Assembly (NCBI RefSeq): GCF_003555505.1
Contig: NZ_CP032152.1
Location: 1,426,001-1,490,000, forward strand
From: Thermosynechococcus sichuanensis E542
GTDB lineage: Bacteria; Cyanobacteriota; Cyanobacteriia; Thermosynechococcales; Thermosynechococcaceae
Direction: 5' to 3'
DNA length: 64,000 nt
Below the pieces are notes generated by a model. It ran no database searches. It saw nothing but the letters and a program-made list of their open reading frames with translations, and was not told the DNA's origin. Every line of letters starts with the position of its first letter. The first letter of the stretch is position 1. This document shows, in pieces, positions 1-10,269 of this stretch. The translations under genes and the position numbers were made by a program.

Positions 1-1
1 T

Positions 2-1435
2 AGTGAATATCCCGACCAAGGGTTATACATGGCCTTTACGGTGGTGATGCTGGCGGGCTGTTTTCAAATCCTCTTTGGCCTGTTGCGGTTGGGTAAGTAC
101 ATCACCCTCATGCCCTACACCGTGATTTCTGGCTTCATGTCGGGGATTGGCTTGATCATGATCCTGCTGCAAATTGGTCCGCTGTTGGGGCACAACAGTA
201 AAGGGGGGGTCTTGGGGGCAGTGCAAAACTTGCCAGAGTGGATTCAAACCCTGAACCCGGCTGCCCTCACTTTGGGCTTGTTCACCCTCGGACTCATTTA
301 TTTCACACCCCAGAAAATTCGGCGGATTGTGCCGCCACAGCTCTTGGCCTTGGTTTTGGGCACGATTCTGTCAATGGTCTTTTTTGCGGATGCCGGTTTA
401 ACCCGCATTGGCACGATTCCCACGGGGCTGCCAGAGTTTGTACCGCCGACGTTTACCCTACCTGCGCTGAAAACAATGATTGTGGATGGGGCGATGCTGG
501 GGATGCTCGGCTGTATTGATTCGCTCCTGACCTCGGTGATTGCCGATAGCATTACCCGCACCCAGCACGATTCCGATAAAGAACTGATTGGCCAAGGCAT
601 TGGTAACCTGCTGTCCGGTCTTTTTGGCGGTTTGCCCGGTGCCGGTGCCACGATGGGCACAGTGGTGAATATTCAAGCCGGGGGACGCACCTGCTTATCG
701 GGGATGATTCACGCTGTCATTCTGCTGATGGTCGTGCTGTGGGCTGCGCCTCTGACAGAACCCATTCCCGCGGCGGTGCTGGCGGGGATTCTGATCAAGG
801 TGGGGATTGACATCATTGACTGGAATTTTCTCAAACGCGCCCATGTGCTCTCTTTGCGAGCCGCCTTCATTATGTATGGTGTGATGCTGCTGACGGTCTT
901 TGTGGATTTGATTGTAGCAGTGGGTGTGGGTGTCTTTATTGCCAATATGCTGACGATCAAGCGCTTGGCGGATCTGCAATCGGAGGATGTCAAGGCGATT
1001 ACCCATGCCGATGATCAAACCCCCCTCACTCCAGAGGAAAAAGAACTCTTTCGGCAGGCTAAGGGGCAACTGTTGCTCCTCCACCTCGGCGGCCCGATGA
1101 GTTTTGGCTCCGCTTGGGCGATTTCCCAACGACAGGCCATCATGTCGGACTATAAGGTGCTGATTCTCGATGTCAGCAGTGTGCCCTTGTTGGGGGTGAC
1201 AGCAACGTTAGCCATTGAGTCGTTGATCCAAGAGGCGCAAAAGCATCGTTTAGCGATTTTTCTCGTGAATGGTTCAGCGGATAAGGTGCAACAGCGGCTC
1301 CAACGCTTCCGTATTTTGGATCGGTTGCCCGCTGATCATGTGGTGAGCGATCGCCGGCAGGCTCTCGAAAAAGCCATCCAGTTTCTCCACCAACCGCAGG
1401 AAGTGCTGGAGGTAACAACGGGTAGCTACGAATAA
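2..1435 (+). CDS. bicA: SulP-family bicarbonate transporter, BicA-type (5' end outside window)
   Basis: The reading frame is open from base 2, so the start and first membrane segments lie outside the window. The visible 477 residues contain a run of hydrophobic membrane segments (to about residue 315) followed by a cytoplasmic STAS domain (about 345-450). Blocks such as [33 protein letters not shown] and [20 protein letters not shown] closely match cyanobacterial BicA proteins as I recall them. BicA is a low-affinity, high-flux sodium-dependent bicarbonate transporter of the plasma membrane that feeds the carbon-concentrating mechanism. Family assignment (SulP/SLC26) is secure; substrate is inferred from similarity, and sulfate transport is the alternative. 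The 3' end overlaps the convergent glycosylase gene by 10 bp. Confidence 0.82.
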   Translation, partial: SEYPDQGLYMAFTVVMLAGCFQILFGLLRLGKYITLMPYTVISGFMSGIGLIMILLQIGPLLGHNSKGGVLGAVQNLPEWIQTLNPAALTLGLFTLGLIYFTPQKIRRIVPPQLLALVLGTILSMVFFADAGLTRIGTIPTGLPEFVPPTFTLPALKTMIVDGAMLGMLGCIDSLLTSVIADSITRTQHDSDKELIGQGIGNLLSGLFGGLPGAGATMGTVVNIQAGGRTCLSGMIHAVILLMVVLWAAPLTEPIPAAVLAGILIKVGIDIIDWNFLKRAHVLSLRAAFIMYGVMLLTVFVDLIVAVGVGVFIANMLTIKRLADLQSEDVKAITHADDQTPLTPEEKELFRQAKGQLLLLHLGGPMSFGSAWAISQRQAIMSDYKVLILDVSSVPLLGVTATLAIESLIQEAQKHRLAIFLVNGSADKVQQRLQRFRILDRLPADHVVSDRRQALEKAIQFLHQPQEVLEVTTGSYE

Positions 1436-2004
1436 CGGGAAACTGCGGGGTTGCCCTGCACATACCACCGCCACGGAATCTCTTGTCCTTGGGAAATGCC
1501 AATGCGGGTGGTTTGCACAATGGGATCCGTCAGGGGTTGGGGCGGCTTTTCCAACCAGAGGCCGCTCTCTTGTCCCAACATTAAGCCAGAAAGCTGGCGA
1601 TCGATGCCCAAGACTTGGCAGAGTTTTCCCGGACCAGCGGCACTGCGGGGGGGCAAGGGGGGGGTGAGCATCTCAAGGGCACGAATGAGAACCGCACTGG
1701 CAAAATTGGGGCGATCGCTGGCGATATTCAAACAGTGGTGAATGCCATAGATTTGATAGACATAAATCGTGCCCGGTGCCGCAAACATGGGGGCATTGCG
1801 GGCTGTTTGCCGACGGTAACCATGACACGCGGGGTCACCGGCCATGTAGGCTTCTGTTTCGACGATGCGACCGCGGTAGAGTTGACCATTGGCCTGCTGC
1901 CGTACAAGGATGCACCCCAGTAATTCTTGGGCTACCACTGGGGCGGGACGAGCCAACCACTCAAGGGGCAGACACTGCTCTGGCTCAATGGGAACCCTTT
2001 TCAA
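1426..2004 (-). CDS. mpg: DNA-3-methyladenine glycosylase (AAG/MPG family)
   Basis: 192 residues, the usual length for bacterial members of the AAG/MPG family, which excise alkylated purines such as 3-methyladenine during base excision repair. Visible family motifs are [17 protein letters not shown] near the N-terminus, GRIVETEAY (containing the catalytic Glu), [18 protein letters not shown] and the [14 protein letters not shown] block. The gene is last of a minus-strand series and its start overlaps the end of the upstream acyl-CoA-dehydrogenase-like gene by 20 bp, so it is probably translationally coupled. Its 3' end overlaps bicA. Confidence 0.9.
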   Translation of the reverse strand: MKRVPIEPEQCLPLEWLARPAPVVAQELLGCILVRQQANGQLYRGRIVETEAYMAGDPACHGYRRQTARNAPMFAAPGTIYVYQIYGIHHCLNIASDRPNFASAVLIRALEMLTPPLPPRSAAGPGKLCQVLGIDRQLSGLMLGQESGLWLEKPPQPLTDPIVQTTRIGISQGQEIPWRWYVQGNPAVSRYS

Positions 2005-3070
2005 GCAACAAATCCTCCATCAAGGCATGGCGCACGGGGGCATTCAAGCCAGAGACGGTGTAGAGCATTGCTTCCCGATAGAGACGCTGCACTGTGTGAC
2101 TGAGCATCAGGGCGCTGCCACCCGTCGTCAGCAGGGCAGCTTGAGCCGCTTGGACGGCAAGGTGAATCGCTGCGGCACGGAGTTGCGCATGGTAGGGGGG
2201 ATTTATATTTTCTAGCTCCCCTTGAATTTGGTCGTAAAGGCGCTGCCAGCGATCGCGAAAGTGGTGGTAGAGGTCTTTGGCGTCAGCACTCTCGGCAAGA
2301 ATCTGCAAACTGGTACGGGTACAACCCATGGGGGCGGCACTCCCCCGCAGCAATTGCTGGCGATCGCGAACGATCATCCAATCCGCTTCACTGATCCCCA
2401 CCACATCTTCCGGGGGCACTAACCAGTTCACCACCTCTGCTTGCACCGTTTGGGTTGAGGGCACAGCCGCTAGAGGTAAGGGCAATGAGAGGTGCAAAAT
2501 GCCGCCGCCGGCCTGTTGGGCATTGATCAAAGGCATGAGGGCAAAGAGAATACGCTGATCCGGTAAGGGAGCCGCGGCAACAAACATTGTCATGTGCTGA
2601 AAGCCACTGAGCCAAGGCAGCGTGCCCCGCAGGAGATAGCCCTCGCTCGTGGGTTGAGCTTGTAGATCCACTGAATTGTGGCGTAAGTGGGAAAAGCTGA
2701 CCCCAATCAACACCTGCCCTTTCATCAAATCCCCTAAGTAGGTTTGGGCAACGTTCCCTTCAGGATGTTCAAGAATCATCCCCAAGGCGGATTGGTGTTG
2801 TGCCACCAAAAAGGCAAGGGCACCGGAGGTTTGCGCTAGTTGCAAGCTCAAATGCCACAGGGTACGGCAATCGCACCCCAATCCCCCCATTGCCTTGGGT
2901 ACCGCCAAACGGAAAATGCCCAAGTTCCCTAGGGCTTGCAGACTTGCCGATAAAAGGGACCTTTGCTGATCAATGCGGTTGGCAATTGGCGCGACAACAG
3001 TAGTAAGGTAGGTCTGAATGTCCTTTAGGAGAGGCTGCGCTGCGGGGTCAGCAAAGACCAAGGCATCCAT
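1985..3070 (-). CDS. acyl-CoA dehydrogenase-fold flavoprotein (DszC-like)
   Basis: 361 residues with the acyl-CoA dehydrogenase layout: an N-terminal helical domain (about 1-110, with [20 protein letters not shown]), a middle beta domain (about 115-215) and a C-terminal helical bundle. It is shorter than standard acyl-CoA dehydrogenases (about 380-400) and the C-terminal half is divergent, closer in character to DszC-type flavin-dependent monooxygenases. The substrate cannot be told. Only 3 bp separate it from dnaJ upstream and it overlaps mpg downstream, so it is in a chaperone/repair transcription unit. Cyanobacteria generally lack beta-oxidation, so a classic fatty-acid role is doubtful. 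Confidence 0.75.
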   Translation of the reverse strand: MDALVFADPAAQPLLKDIQTYLTTVVAPIANRIDQQRSLLSASLQALGNLGIFRLAVPKAMGGLGCDCRTLWHLSLQLAQTSGALAFLVAQHQSALGMILEHPEGNVAQTYLGDLMKGQVLIGVSFSHLRHNSVDLQAQPTSEGYLLRGTLPWLSGFQHMTMFVAAAPLPDQRILFALMPLINAQQAGGGILHLSLPLPLAAVPSTQTVQAEVVNWLVPPEDVVGISEADWMIVRDRQQLLRGSAAPMGCTRTSLQILAESADAKDLYHHFRDRWQRLYDQIQGELENINPPYHAQLRAAAIHLAVQAAQAALLTTGGSALMLSHTVQRLYREAMLYTVSGLNAPVRHALMEDLLLEKGSH

Positions 3071-3073
3071 AGT

Positions 3074-4054
3074 TTAGGAGTACGCCAGATGGGCACGGGG
3101 GTTGTAGGACTCAATGGCCTGAAGTTGCCGATAGAGGTCGCGTTCAGCCTCGCTCAGTTGGGGCGGCAGGGTAATGACAATTTCCACCAGTTGGTCACCG
3201 CGATCGCCATCGGGGCGAGGATAGCCTTTGCCGGCCAGTCGCAAACGTTGGCCTGTGCGTACCCCTGGTGGCACCATCATTTTCACCCAACCATCGAGGG
3301 TAGGGGCTTCAATTTGGCCGCCGAGAGCAGCCTCACTGGGGGTCACCGGGAGTTCACAGACAATGTCGTAGTCCTCAAGGCGAAAGAGGGGGTGAGGCGT
3401 CACCTGAATTTTCAGATAGAGATCACCGCCGCCCGTGCCCTGCCCCCGTAGCCGAATTCGTTGACCCGTAACCATTCCCGGCGGTAGGGTTACTTCCAAA
3501 GAGCGCCCATCTCCAAGGCGAATCCGCTCCCGTCCCCCTTCGTAGGCCTTTTCAAGGGGGATTTCCAGCGTAGCTTCAGCGTCGCGGCGACTCACAGCAG
3601 TATAGGCGGTTTTGACGGTGCCAGGGCGAAAATAGTCTGTCTCTATCGTAGGGGAGCGACGGGGGGGATCCGCAGCAACTGTGGAGGTGCGGGGCGATCG
3701 CCGACCCAACAGTTGATCCAAAAACTCTTGAAAGTTATCTTCACTGAGGTCGGGTTCTTCCCGGACACTGGTGCCATTGCGCCGAGCCACCGTGGTGCGT
3801 TGGGAAGGACGAGTGCGAAAACCGGGTTGTGACCAATATTCACCGTAGCGATCGTATTGCTCACGGCGAGCCGGATCACTTAGAACTTGGTAGGCTTCAC
3901 TAATATCTTTGAACTTCTCCTCAGCAGCGCGATCGCCCGGATTCATATCGGGATGATACCGCCGCGCCAGCCGCCGATAGGCGCGTTTAATTTCCTCAGT
4001 ACTCGCACCTCGATCCACGCCCAAAAGCTGGTAGTAATCTCGAAAATTACGCAT
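3074..4054 (-). CDS. dnaJ: J-domain co-chaperone, zinc-finger-less DnaJ (CbpA type)
   Basis: 326 residues. The J domain occupies about residues 5-70, with HPD at 34-36, the motif that stimulates Hsp70 ATPase activity. A linker follows (about 75-160), then the two beta-barrel peptide-binding C-terminal domains (about 165-315; motifs [15 protein letters not shown] and [11 protein letters not shown]). The four CxxCxGxG zinc modules of type I DnaJ are absent, making this a type II/CbpA-like protein. It lies 49 bp downstream of dnaK on the same strand and is presumably its dedicated partner. The start ATG at 4054 gives the expected [14 protein letters not shown]-terminus. Confidence 0.93.
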   Translation of the reverse strand: MRNFRDYYQLLGVDRGASTEEIKRAYRRLARRYHPDMNPGDRAAEEKFKDISEAYQVLSDPARREQYDRYGEYWSQPGFRTRPSQRTTVARRNGTSVREEPDLSEDNFQEFLDQLLGRRSPRTSTVAADPPRRSPTIETDYFRPGTVKTAYTAVSRRDAEATLEIPLEKAYEGGRERIRLGDGRSLEVTLPPGMVTGQRIRLRGQGTGGGDLYLKIQVTPHPLFRLEDYDIVCELPVTPSEAALGGQIEAPTLDGWVKMMVPPGVRTGQRLRLAGKGYPRPDGDRGDQLVEIVITLPPQLSEAERDLYRQLQAIESYNPRAHLAYS

Positions 4055-4103
4055 CGACCATCCTATCTACACTCACAGTTGCAGCCACCCAAGGAAAGAA
4101 GCA

Positions 4104-6128
4104 CTACCAGTCGTCGTCATCCCAATCATCCCATGCGGCTGAATCACTGCGCTGGGAGTAGCTGCGGGAACGCCGCGTCCGGGGCGGCTCATCCCACTCA
4201 TCCTCATAATCGTCGCGCCGCCGCTCTCGACCCCGTACCGCATTAAGACCTTTATTGACTGCTTCCTTGAGGTTGGGCAGCTTAAAGACATCTTCATCCT
4301 CTTCCAATTCCTCTTCGCTGAGGCGCAGTTGACGGACAAAGTCGTAGAGCCGCTCTTCAAGAGCCGCATAGGTGAGGTCAATCTGGCGATCGTCCTCATT
4401 GCGAATGGCTTCCTGCAATTGCCGTACTAGGGCCTCAATACTACGGCGCTGATCAGCGGCAAATTGATAGCCAAATTCCTGAGCTGCTTCCCGCAATTGA
4501 CGTTCAGCGCGGTTAATCAAATCTTGGGCACGGTTGCGCTTCTCAATGCGTGCCCGCCGCTGGCGATCGCCCGCTGCATTGGACTCCGCATCCAAGAGCA
4601 TCTGCTGAATTTCCTCTTCACTCAGAGTTGAGGCCCCCTGAATAACCACACTTTGCTCACGACCACTAAAGCGATCCAAGGCCACTACCTGGAGCAGGCC
4701 ATTGGCATCCAAGTCAAAGGAGACTTGAATTTGGGGCACCCCGCGAGGTGCTGGCGGAATTCCCGTTAACTTAAAGCGTCCCAAGGACTTGTTGTGTGCT
4801 GCCAGTTCCCGCTCCCCTTGAACCACGTGGATTTCCACTTGGCTTTGGTTATTTTCTGAGGTTGAGAAAATATCGGAGCGACGCACAGGAATTGTTGTGT
4901 TGCGGGGAATCAGCACCTTGGTCACCCCACCAATGGTTTCCACCCCCAAGGAAAGGGGCGTGACATCCAGCAGCAGGATATCCTTCATGTCCCCGGCGAG
5001 AATGCCGGCTTGAATGGCGGCACCGACGGCCACCACCTCATCGGGGTTGACGTTTTGGTTGGGTTCACGGCCAATCATCTGCCGCACCAAATCCTGCACC
5101 ATGGGCATCCGCGTCGCACCACCCACCAGCACTACCGCGTCAATTTGAGCGGGGGTTAAATGGGCATCCATCAGCGCCTGTTCGACCGGATAGCGCAGTC
5201 GTTGCAGCAGGTCTTGGCTCAGGTCTTCAAATTGGCGGCGACTGAGGGTGGTTTCAATGTGTTTGGGTCCCTCCGCTGTGGCGGTGACAAAGGGCAGATC
5301 GATATTGGTTTCCAGTAGCCCAGAAAGTTCAATTTTGGCTTTTTCGGCGGCATCGGTGAGCCGTTGCAGCGACTGGCGATCGCGCCGTAGATCAATGCCC
5401 TCTTTGGCAAGGAAGTCTTCGGCTAGCCAGTCCACAATTAACTTGTCAAAGTCATTGCCCCCCAGTTGGGTATCGCCGCTGGTGGCCTTCACCTCAAACA
5501 CGCCATCGCCAACTTCGAGAATCGAGACATCAAAAGTACCACCGCCAAGGTCAAAGACGAGAATTGTCTGCTCCTTCTGGCGATCCAGACCATAGGCAAG
5601 GGCTGCTGCTGTGGGTTCATTAATAATCCGCCGCACATTTAAGCCCGCAATACGCCCCGCATCACGGGTGGCTTGCCGCTGGGAGTCATTAAAGTAGGCG
5701 GGCACGGTAATCACCGCATCGGTGACGGGTTCCCCTAGGTAGCGGCTAGCATCCTCCACTAGCTTGCGCAAGACCATAGCTGAAATTTCTTCGGGGGCAA
5801 ATTCCCGTTGCAGACGGGGGCACTTGATGCGCACCTTCCCCGATTCATCGCGGCGAATGGTATAGGGTACCCGCTTGGACTCAGGGGTGAGTTCACTATA
5901 CTCGCGGCCAATAAACCGCTTCACGGCATAGAAGGTGTTTTGGGGATTGAGCACCGCCTGTCGCCGCGCCAACTGACCCACAAGGCGCTCGCCATCTTTG
6001 CCAAAGGCCACCACAGAGGGGGTGGTGCGGGAGCCTTCTGCATTGGCAATCACAACAGGTTTTCCCCCTTCCAACACAGCAATGACGGAATTGGTGGTCC
6101 CTAGATCAATGCCAACAATTTTGCCCAT
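4104..6128 (-). CDS. dnaK3: Hsp70 chaperone, DnaK3-like
   Basis: Hsp70 with an intact nucleotide-binding domain ([13 protein letters not shown] at the start, [31 protein letters not shown]) and a substrate-binding domain. I chose the ATG at 6128 ([10 protein letters not shown]), since the in-frame GTG at 6149 only adds seven non-conserved residues. The tail after about residue 600 is unusual: [20 protein letters not shown] followed by an Arg/Ser/Asp-rich end finishing in DDWDDDDW, not the standard EEVD-like DnaK2 end. That tail and the internal sequence ([27 protein letters not shown]) match the cyanobacterial DnaK3 subgroup, reported to associate with membranes. No CIRCE element (TTAGCACTC-N9-GAGTGCTAA) is seen upstream, so HrcA control is unlikely here. 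Confidence 0.9.
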   Translation of the reverse strand: MGKIVGIDLGTTNSVIAVLEGGKPVVIANAEGSRTTPSVVAFGKDGERLVGQLARRQAVLNPQNTFYAVKRFIGREYSELTPESKRVPYTIRRDESGKVRIKCPRLQREFAPEEISAMVLRKLVEDASRYLGEPVTDAVITVPAYFNDSQRQATRDAGRIAGLNVRRIINEPTAAALAYGLDRQKEQTILVFDLGGGTFDVSILEVGDGVFEVKATSGDTQLGGNDFDKLIVDWLAEDFLAKEGIDLRRDRQSLQRLTDAAEKAKIELSGLLETNIDLPFVTATAEGPKHIETTLSRRQFEDLSQDLLQRLRYPVEQALMDAHLTPAQIDAVVLVGGATRMPMVQDLVRQMIGREPNQNVNPDEVVAVGAAIQAGILAGDMKDILLLDVTPLSLGVETIGGVTKVLIPRNTTIPVRRSDIFSTSENNQSQVEIHVVQGERELAAHNKSLGRFKLTGIPPAPRGVPQIQVSFDLDANGLLQVVALDRFSGREQSVVIQGASTLSEEEIQQMLLDAESNAAGDRQRRARIEKRNRAQDLINRAERQLREAAQEFGYQFAADQRRSIEALVRQLQEAIRNEDDRQIDLTYAALEERLYDFVRQLRLSEEELEEDEDVFKLPNLKEAVNKGLNAVRGRERRRDDYEDEWDEPPRTRRSRSYSQRSDSAAWDDWDDDDW

Positions 6129-6302
6129 GCCGTTTGAACGACTCCGCACTGGTTAGAATAAATGAATAGCGTTATAGTAACGGATTATTTACCCTTTGTT
6201 ACGCTTATTTGATTGTACGAGATCTGCCCCAGACCGTCAGAATCACTCTTTCCCCTGTGCTGCGCGATCGCTACAACGATATGGACAACCTCAGTCTTCA
6301 CA

Positions 6303-6352
6303 CCTGCCATTCACCGCTGCTCATCTGTGAAGTCTAGCGGTAAGATGACAGG
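6303..6352 (+). promoter_or_regulatory. long imperfect hairpin in the 5' leader of the DUF6679-like gene
   Basis: Left arm 6303-6318 (CCTGCCATTCACCGCT) pairs with right arm 6336-6352 (AGCGGTAAGATGACAGG) with a 17-nt loop and a few mismatches. A second overlapping dyad, CTTCACA (from 6296) with TGTGAAG (to 6332), could form an alternative structure. It lies about 65 nt upstream of the start codon at 6416. Function is unknown; RNA structure or a protein-binding site are both possible. Confidence 0.4.
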
Positions 6353-6415
6353 CAAGAGGTTGCAGCACAGCTTATCAACTGTTGCTACGCCCAATTCCGA
6401 GAAGGAGACCGTTCT

Positions 6416-6730
6416 ATGTTACACCGCAAGCTTTATCAACTCTATACCGACGGCCAAGAAGTCTGGATTTACTTGCGGGATCAACAACGCCTGATTGACC
6501 GGGCACGCATTGTGGACATCGAAGGGAATGTTGTTACCATCCGCTACGAAACGGAGGAAGACGACGAAGTGTGCGCTTGGGAAGAGATCGTCAATATCGA
6601 AAGCATTGGCTCGATCTCACGACGGCTCGCCGCAGTCCCTCGGGGCTATGCGGAGTTACCCATTGCGGATGAGTGTCCCGAGGCGGAGCAACTGCCGAAG
6701 CATTCCTCGGAAACCGAGCACGAGCGTTGA
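6416..6730 (+). CDS. conserved cyanobacterial protein, DUF6679-like
   Basis: 104 residues starting MLHRKLYQLYTDGQEVWIYL, preceded by a strong ribosome-binding site (GAGAAGGAG, about 8 nt before the ATG). The protein is acidic, with LRDQQRLIDRARIVDIEGNV and RYETEEDDEVCAWEEIV blocks that I recognise as a small family restricted to cyanobacteria (DUF6679, from memory). The fold looks like a short beta-rich domain followed by a disordered acidic tail after about residue 75. Function unknown. It is 9 bp upstream of ribD on the same strand, so the two are probably cotranscribed. Confidence 0.8.
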   Translation: MLHRKLYQLYTDGQEVWIYLRDQQRLIDRARIVDIEGNVVTIRYETEEDDEVCAWEEIVNIESIGSISRRLAAVPRGYAELPIADECPEAEQLPKHSSETEHER

Positions 6731-6739
6731 TTCTTACCC

Positions 6740-7879
6740 ATGCGCTCAGCCCCCGTTGTGGAGGAGACAGCCACGCTTGATGCCCAGTATATGGGGCACT
6801 GCCTTGAGTTAGCGGCTCGTGCCAAAGGCTGTACGGCTCCGAATCCCCTCGTGGGCTGTGTGATTGTGGCGGAGGGACGGGTGATTGGGGAGGGGTTTCA
6901 TCCCAAGGCAGGGGAACCCCATGCTGAGGTTTTTGCTCTGCGCAGCGTCAGCGAGAGCGATCGCCCCCTCCTCAGCAAAGCCACCCTCTACGTCAATCTT
7001 GAACCCTGCAACCACTATGGCCGCACGCCCCCCTGTACCGAGGCGATTATCGCGGCGGGTATTCCCAAGGTGGTGGTGGGCATGATTGATCCGAATCCCC
7101 AAGTGGCTGGGGCGGGGGTAGAACGGCTGCGCTCAGCGGGCATAGAAGTCACCGTCGGCGTGCGGGAAGCAGAGTGTCAACGCCTTAACGAAGCGTTTGT
7201 TCATCGGGTGCGCTATCAGCGTCCCTTTGGCATTTTGAAATACGCCATGACCCTCGATGGCAAAATTGCCTCCAGTGCCGGCCACAGTCTCTGGGTCAGT
7301 GGTGAAGCTGCACGTGCCATGGTGCATCAACTGCGCTCTGAATGCGATGCAGTGATTGTGGGGGGCAATACCGTGCGCCTCGATAATCCCCTTTTAACCT
7401 CGCGCCATGAGCGCAATCCCCTGCGAGTGGTGATGAGTCGTACCCTTGATTTGCCTTCAGACGCCTCTTTGTGGGAAACGACCACTGCGCCAACATTGGT
7501 GATCACTGCTGCTGCGCCCCAGCATCCTCTGATTCCTCAATTGCAGGCACGGGGTGTGGAGGTGGTGCACCTAGAGTCACTCACGCCAACAACCGTTATG
7601 GCGCAGCTTTATCAACGGGGCATGATGACGGTACTTTGGGAGTGCGGCGGTTCCTTAGCAGCGGCAGCGATCGCGGAAGGCATGGTACAGAAAGTATGGG
7701 CGTTTATTGCGCCAAAAATTATTGGTGGCTCCAATGCCCCCGCCCCAGTAGCCGATCTCGGCTTAACCAAGATGAATGAGGCTCTGTGCTTAGAGGACGT
7801 GAGTTGGCAAACCGTGGGCGAAGACATTCTTGTGGTCGGCTACCTACCGTCTAGGTCTCCGGCTCCGTCACCTCAATAA
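6740..7879 (+). CDS. ribD: bifunctional riboflavin biosynthesis deaminase/reductase RibD
   Basis: 379 residues, typical for the fusion. The N-terminal cytidine-deaminase-like domain (about 15-150) carries the zinc motifs HAEV and PCNHYGRTPPC. The C-terminal HTP-reductase domain (about 160-370) starts at RPFGILKYAMTLDGKIA and includes GGNTVRLDNPLLTSR. RibD deaminates the pyrimidine product of GTP cyclohydrolase II and reduces its ribose to a ribityl chain, the second and third steps of riboflavin synthesis. It directly follows the DUF6679-like gene. Its last 29 bp overlap the convergent gene. Confidence 0.95.
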   Translation: MRSAPVVEETATLDAQYMGHCLELAARAKGCTAPNPLVGCVIVAEGRVIGEGFHPKAGEPHAEVFALRSVSESDRPLLSKATLYVNLEPCNHYGRTPPCTEAIIAAGIPKVVVGMIDPNPQVAGAGVERLRSAGIEVTVGVREAECQRLNEAFVHRVRYQRPFGILKYAMTLDGKIASSAGHSLWVSGEAARAMVHQLRSECDAVIVGGNTVRLDNPLLTSRHERNPLRVVMSRTLDLPSDASLWETTTAPTLVITAAAPQHPLIPQLQARGVEVVHLESLTPTTVMAQLYQRGMMTVLWECGGSLAAAAIAEGMVQKVWAFIAPKIIGGSNAPAPVADLGLTKMNEALCLEDVSWQTVGEDILVVGYLPSRSPAPSPQ

Positions 7880-8321
7880 TGGTGCAACCCGTTTCTGGGG
7901 GAGGCGTATCCGCCTGCTCATAGAGCAAATCAATCCACAGCGACTCCGGGTAGGGCTTGCGACTAGAGACATAAAAAAGCCAATGCTGGCTGACATTGAG
8001 GGACTCTCGCCGCAGCTTAGCCATTGCCGGGGTTGTAATCAGGCGCAGAGCAGCGTTGGCATTGCGCCACTGCTCAATAATTCCAGCGGCCACCCGCAGG
8101 GTTTCCCCCTCGCTATTTTCTAATTCCAAGATGCCGTCAATGTGGATACTCTCCCACCAGTGCTGTGGATCGCTGAGATCCAATCCTTGGCCATCCATAT
8201 AGTCAATCAGGTTGGGAAGATATTCACGAATGAAGTTTTGGACAACACTAAAGGGGGGAAAAGGACGCAAGACTTTGAGGCGGCTTGCTGTTTGTTGAAA
8301 CCACAGCTTGTGGTAAGTCAT
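7851..8321 (-). CDS. unrecognised protein, probably cyanobacteria-specific
   Basis: 156 residues, soluble, with no signal peptide or membrane segment. The sequence is well formed (for example VVQNFIREYLPNLIDYMDGQ, QHWWESIHIDGILELEN, SQHWLFYVSSRKPYPESLWI) and uses codons like its neighbours, so it looks like a real gene. I recognise no domain with confidence. It lies convergent to ribD with a 29-bp overlap and is followed on its 5' side by a 616-bp non-coding stretch. Confidence 0.65.
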   Translation of the reverse strand: MTYHKLWFQQTASRLKVLRPFPPFSVVQNFIREYLPNLIDYMDGQGLDLSDPQHWWESIHIDGILELENSEGETLRVAAGIIEQWRNANAALRLITTPAMAKLRRESLNVSQHWLFYVSSRKPYPESLWIDLLYEQADTPPPETGCTIIEVTEPET

Positions 8322-8937
8322 GGGGACAAAGCTCCGTCAGAAAGGCGATCGCCAAAAATCGTTACAAACTCGTTTATTCTACCAAGCAAGCTTGCTCTAA
8401 TCGTCTCTGAGAGTGAAGATAAATATGTGCCACTTTTGGCGCAATTTGGCACAAGTGTTATAGGACAATTTTGGTTTAAGGAGCAACGATGAGAAGGATA
8501 TAAGCCGACTTACATTATTAAAAAAAACTATACATACTGATTAGCTAACTTTACTCTACTTATTCATTTATTGGAAATAGTGATTTTTCTTTCATGAGCA
8601 ACAATTAAGCCCAAGGCGCCATGAATTCAGGTTTTTTTTGATTATTGACTACTAGGTAGAAAATTCATATTTTTATTTTGCAGCAAGTAATTTATCCCCC
8701 AGAGATGGCAGGGCGAGGCCGGGGGAAGGCTTGTCATTTGGTTGTGGATTGGGTAAAGTCACCTAGAAGTTTCGTCGTGGTGCCAAAACACCCTTTGCAT
8801 AAACAACAGATTGGGACAGTTTTAGGCATAGATGCGGCGAGTGGCCTCTGGCTACCTTGGACGATTGCTCATGATGTGTGTTCTCAATTCACCGCTTTGT
8901 CGAATCACTGTAAATTTCGTGTGCGAGGAGGATTACC
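8322..8937. other. 616-bp intergenic region with an AT-rich core
   Basis: Between a minus-strand gene and the plus-strand M23 peptidase gene, so it should hold two divergent promoters. About 8470-8690 is markedly AT-rich, with A and T runs, unlike the GC-richer surroundings. An open frame at 8678-8941 (87 codons) is not protein-like and has no ribosome-binding site. CCCCC near 8697 and CGGGGG near 8720 could pair. I found no recognisable riboswitch, tRNA or repeat. Confidence 0.5.
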
Positions 8938-10266
8938 TTGAGCAACGATAGTCGTACCCCTACCGCCTCTCAGGATGCACCTCTTGCGTCTGCTTCTATG
9001 CTTGGTCGTTCGCTGCGCTCCCTTTGTTCCTGTCTGCCTCTACTGGGTACCTTTGCTCTGATTCAGCCTAGCCAAGCCCTTGATTTGACGACTCTTGCGG
9101 GCGATCGCGATCTGGGTTCAAAGGACGTTCGCTCCAACTCTCTCAACCGCCCTTCCCTCTTCAGCACTGAAACCCCAGACCCGATTGCTGAGTTTGAAAA
9201 TCTTTTATCCGCCGACAAAACTGAATTACTTTTGGGCGTCACCCAAGCGGCATGGCAACGCACTATCCAGACGGAGGTGAGTTTTGCGCCCCTCACCCTA
9301 AAAAGACCAGCACTGACCCTCTCTGCCTTTGCTTCCTTTGATCGTCTCAGCCGTCCTTCTGAACCTACTTTCAAGGTGGTGGATCGTCGGGTTCGCACCG
9401 ATAGCTTGGCGGATTTGGTGACGCAAGCCACCACCTCTGTCGTTGCCTCATTGGCCATTGATACCCCCTTTGCCATGGGTGGCTCTTTGGAGCAAACCAC
9501 GACAGAAGTTGAACCCCAGTCCGCCGCGGGGGAAACCACGCAACTCTCCCAACGGGTGGCCTTTGTAAACTCGCCAGCAGCATCAACCTCAACTTCAACC
9601 CTAGGGCCGGTTCCCTTTGGGCGTGCTTCTGAGCGGCAGCGTCGCACCACCCCTGCCTTGTTTTCAGTCCAACAAGCTCCTGCTCGCCCAGCGCTACCTC
9701 AACCCACCATTGCAAGTCGCCCGCAAACCACAACCGTAAGCGCACCAAGACCTACCGCTGTACAGCCCATTGCCCCTCCTGTGCCTGTCAAGGTAGCCCG
9801 CTCAATTGTGGCTCCCCCTTTACCCAGTAATCTTGACCTGCCCCCTCTGCCCAACTCCGATCGCTTCCTGCCTAGCCTGACGACAAACTTTATTTGGCCG
9901 GCGCGTGGTGTGTTGACTTCTGGCTTTGGCCCCCGCTGGGGACGGATGCACCGCGGGATTGATATTGCTGCTCCCGTTGGCACGCCTATCTACGCTGCTG
10001 CTGCCGGTGTCGTTACCTACTCCCAATGGAATTCGGGCGGTTTTGGCAATCTCGTCGAAATTCGCCATGCCGATGGCACGCTGACGCTCTATGCCCACAA
10101 CCATCGCAACTTGGTGCGCGTAGGCCAATACGTTGAGCAGGGTCAGCAAATTGCCGAAATGGGCAGTACTGGCCGTAGCACAGGCCCCCACGTCCACTTT
10201 GAAATTCACCCCCCAGGGCAGGGTGCTGTTAACCCGATGATCTTCTTGCAACGTAGCCAAGGCTAG
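8938..10266 (+). CDS. M23 family metallopeptidase (LytM-type)
   Basis: 442 residues starting at a TTG supported by a strong GAGGAGG ribosome-binding site 6 nt upstream. A hydrophobic stretch around residues 30-50 (SLCSCLPLLGTFALIQPSQA) looks like a signal peptide. A long Ala/Pro/Thr-rich low-complexity region follows to about residue 300, then the LytM domain (about 320-440). The zinc ligands are intact: HRGID and HVHFE. Such enzymes cut peptidoglycan cross-links, or activate amidases, in the periplasm. Only 3 bp separate it from the cobA-hemD gene. Confidence 0.92.
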   Translation: MSNDSRTPTASQDAPLASASMLGRSLRSLCSCLPLLGTFALIQPSQALDLTTLAGDRDLGSKDVRSNSLNRPSLFSTETPDPIAEFENLLSADKTELLLGVTQAAWQRTIQTEVSFAPLTLKRPALTLSAFASFDRLSRPSEPTFKVVDRRVRTDSLADLVTQATTSVVASLAIDTPFAMGGSLEQTTTEVEPQSAAGETTQLSQRVAFVNSPAASTSTSTLGPVPFGRASERQRRTTPALFSVQQAPARPALPQPTIASRPQTTTVSAPRPTAVQPIAPPVPVKVARSIVAPPLPSNLDLPPLPNSDRFLPSLTTNFIWPARGVLTSGFGPRWGRMHRGIDIAAPVGTPIYAAAAGVVTYSQWNSGGFGNLVEIRHADGTLTLYAHNHRNLVRVGQYVEQGQQIAEMGSTGRSTGPHVHFEIHPPGQGAVNPMIFLQRSQG

Positions 10267-10269
10267 TCG

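Noticed and set aside
6129-6250. CIRCE heat-shock operator before dnaK
   Set aside because: The TTAGCACTC-N9-GAGTGCTAA element is absent; only a short GTAAC/GTTAC dyad was seen.
8690-8937. Possible c-di-AMP (ydaO-type) riboswitch upstream of the cell-wall peptidase
   Set aside because: Such riboswitches do occur before cell-wall hydrolases, but the expected conserved segments are not present here; only a CCCCC/GGGGG pairing was seen.
8678-8941. 87-codon open frame in the intergenic region before the M23 peptidase gene
   Set aside because: No ribosome-binding site, translated sequence lacks protein-like patterning, and it runs into the strong TTG start of the peptidase gene.
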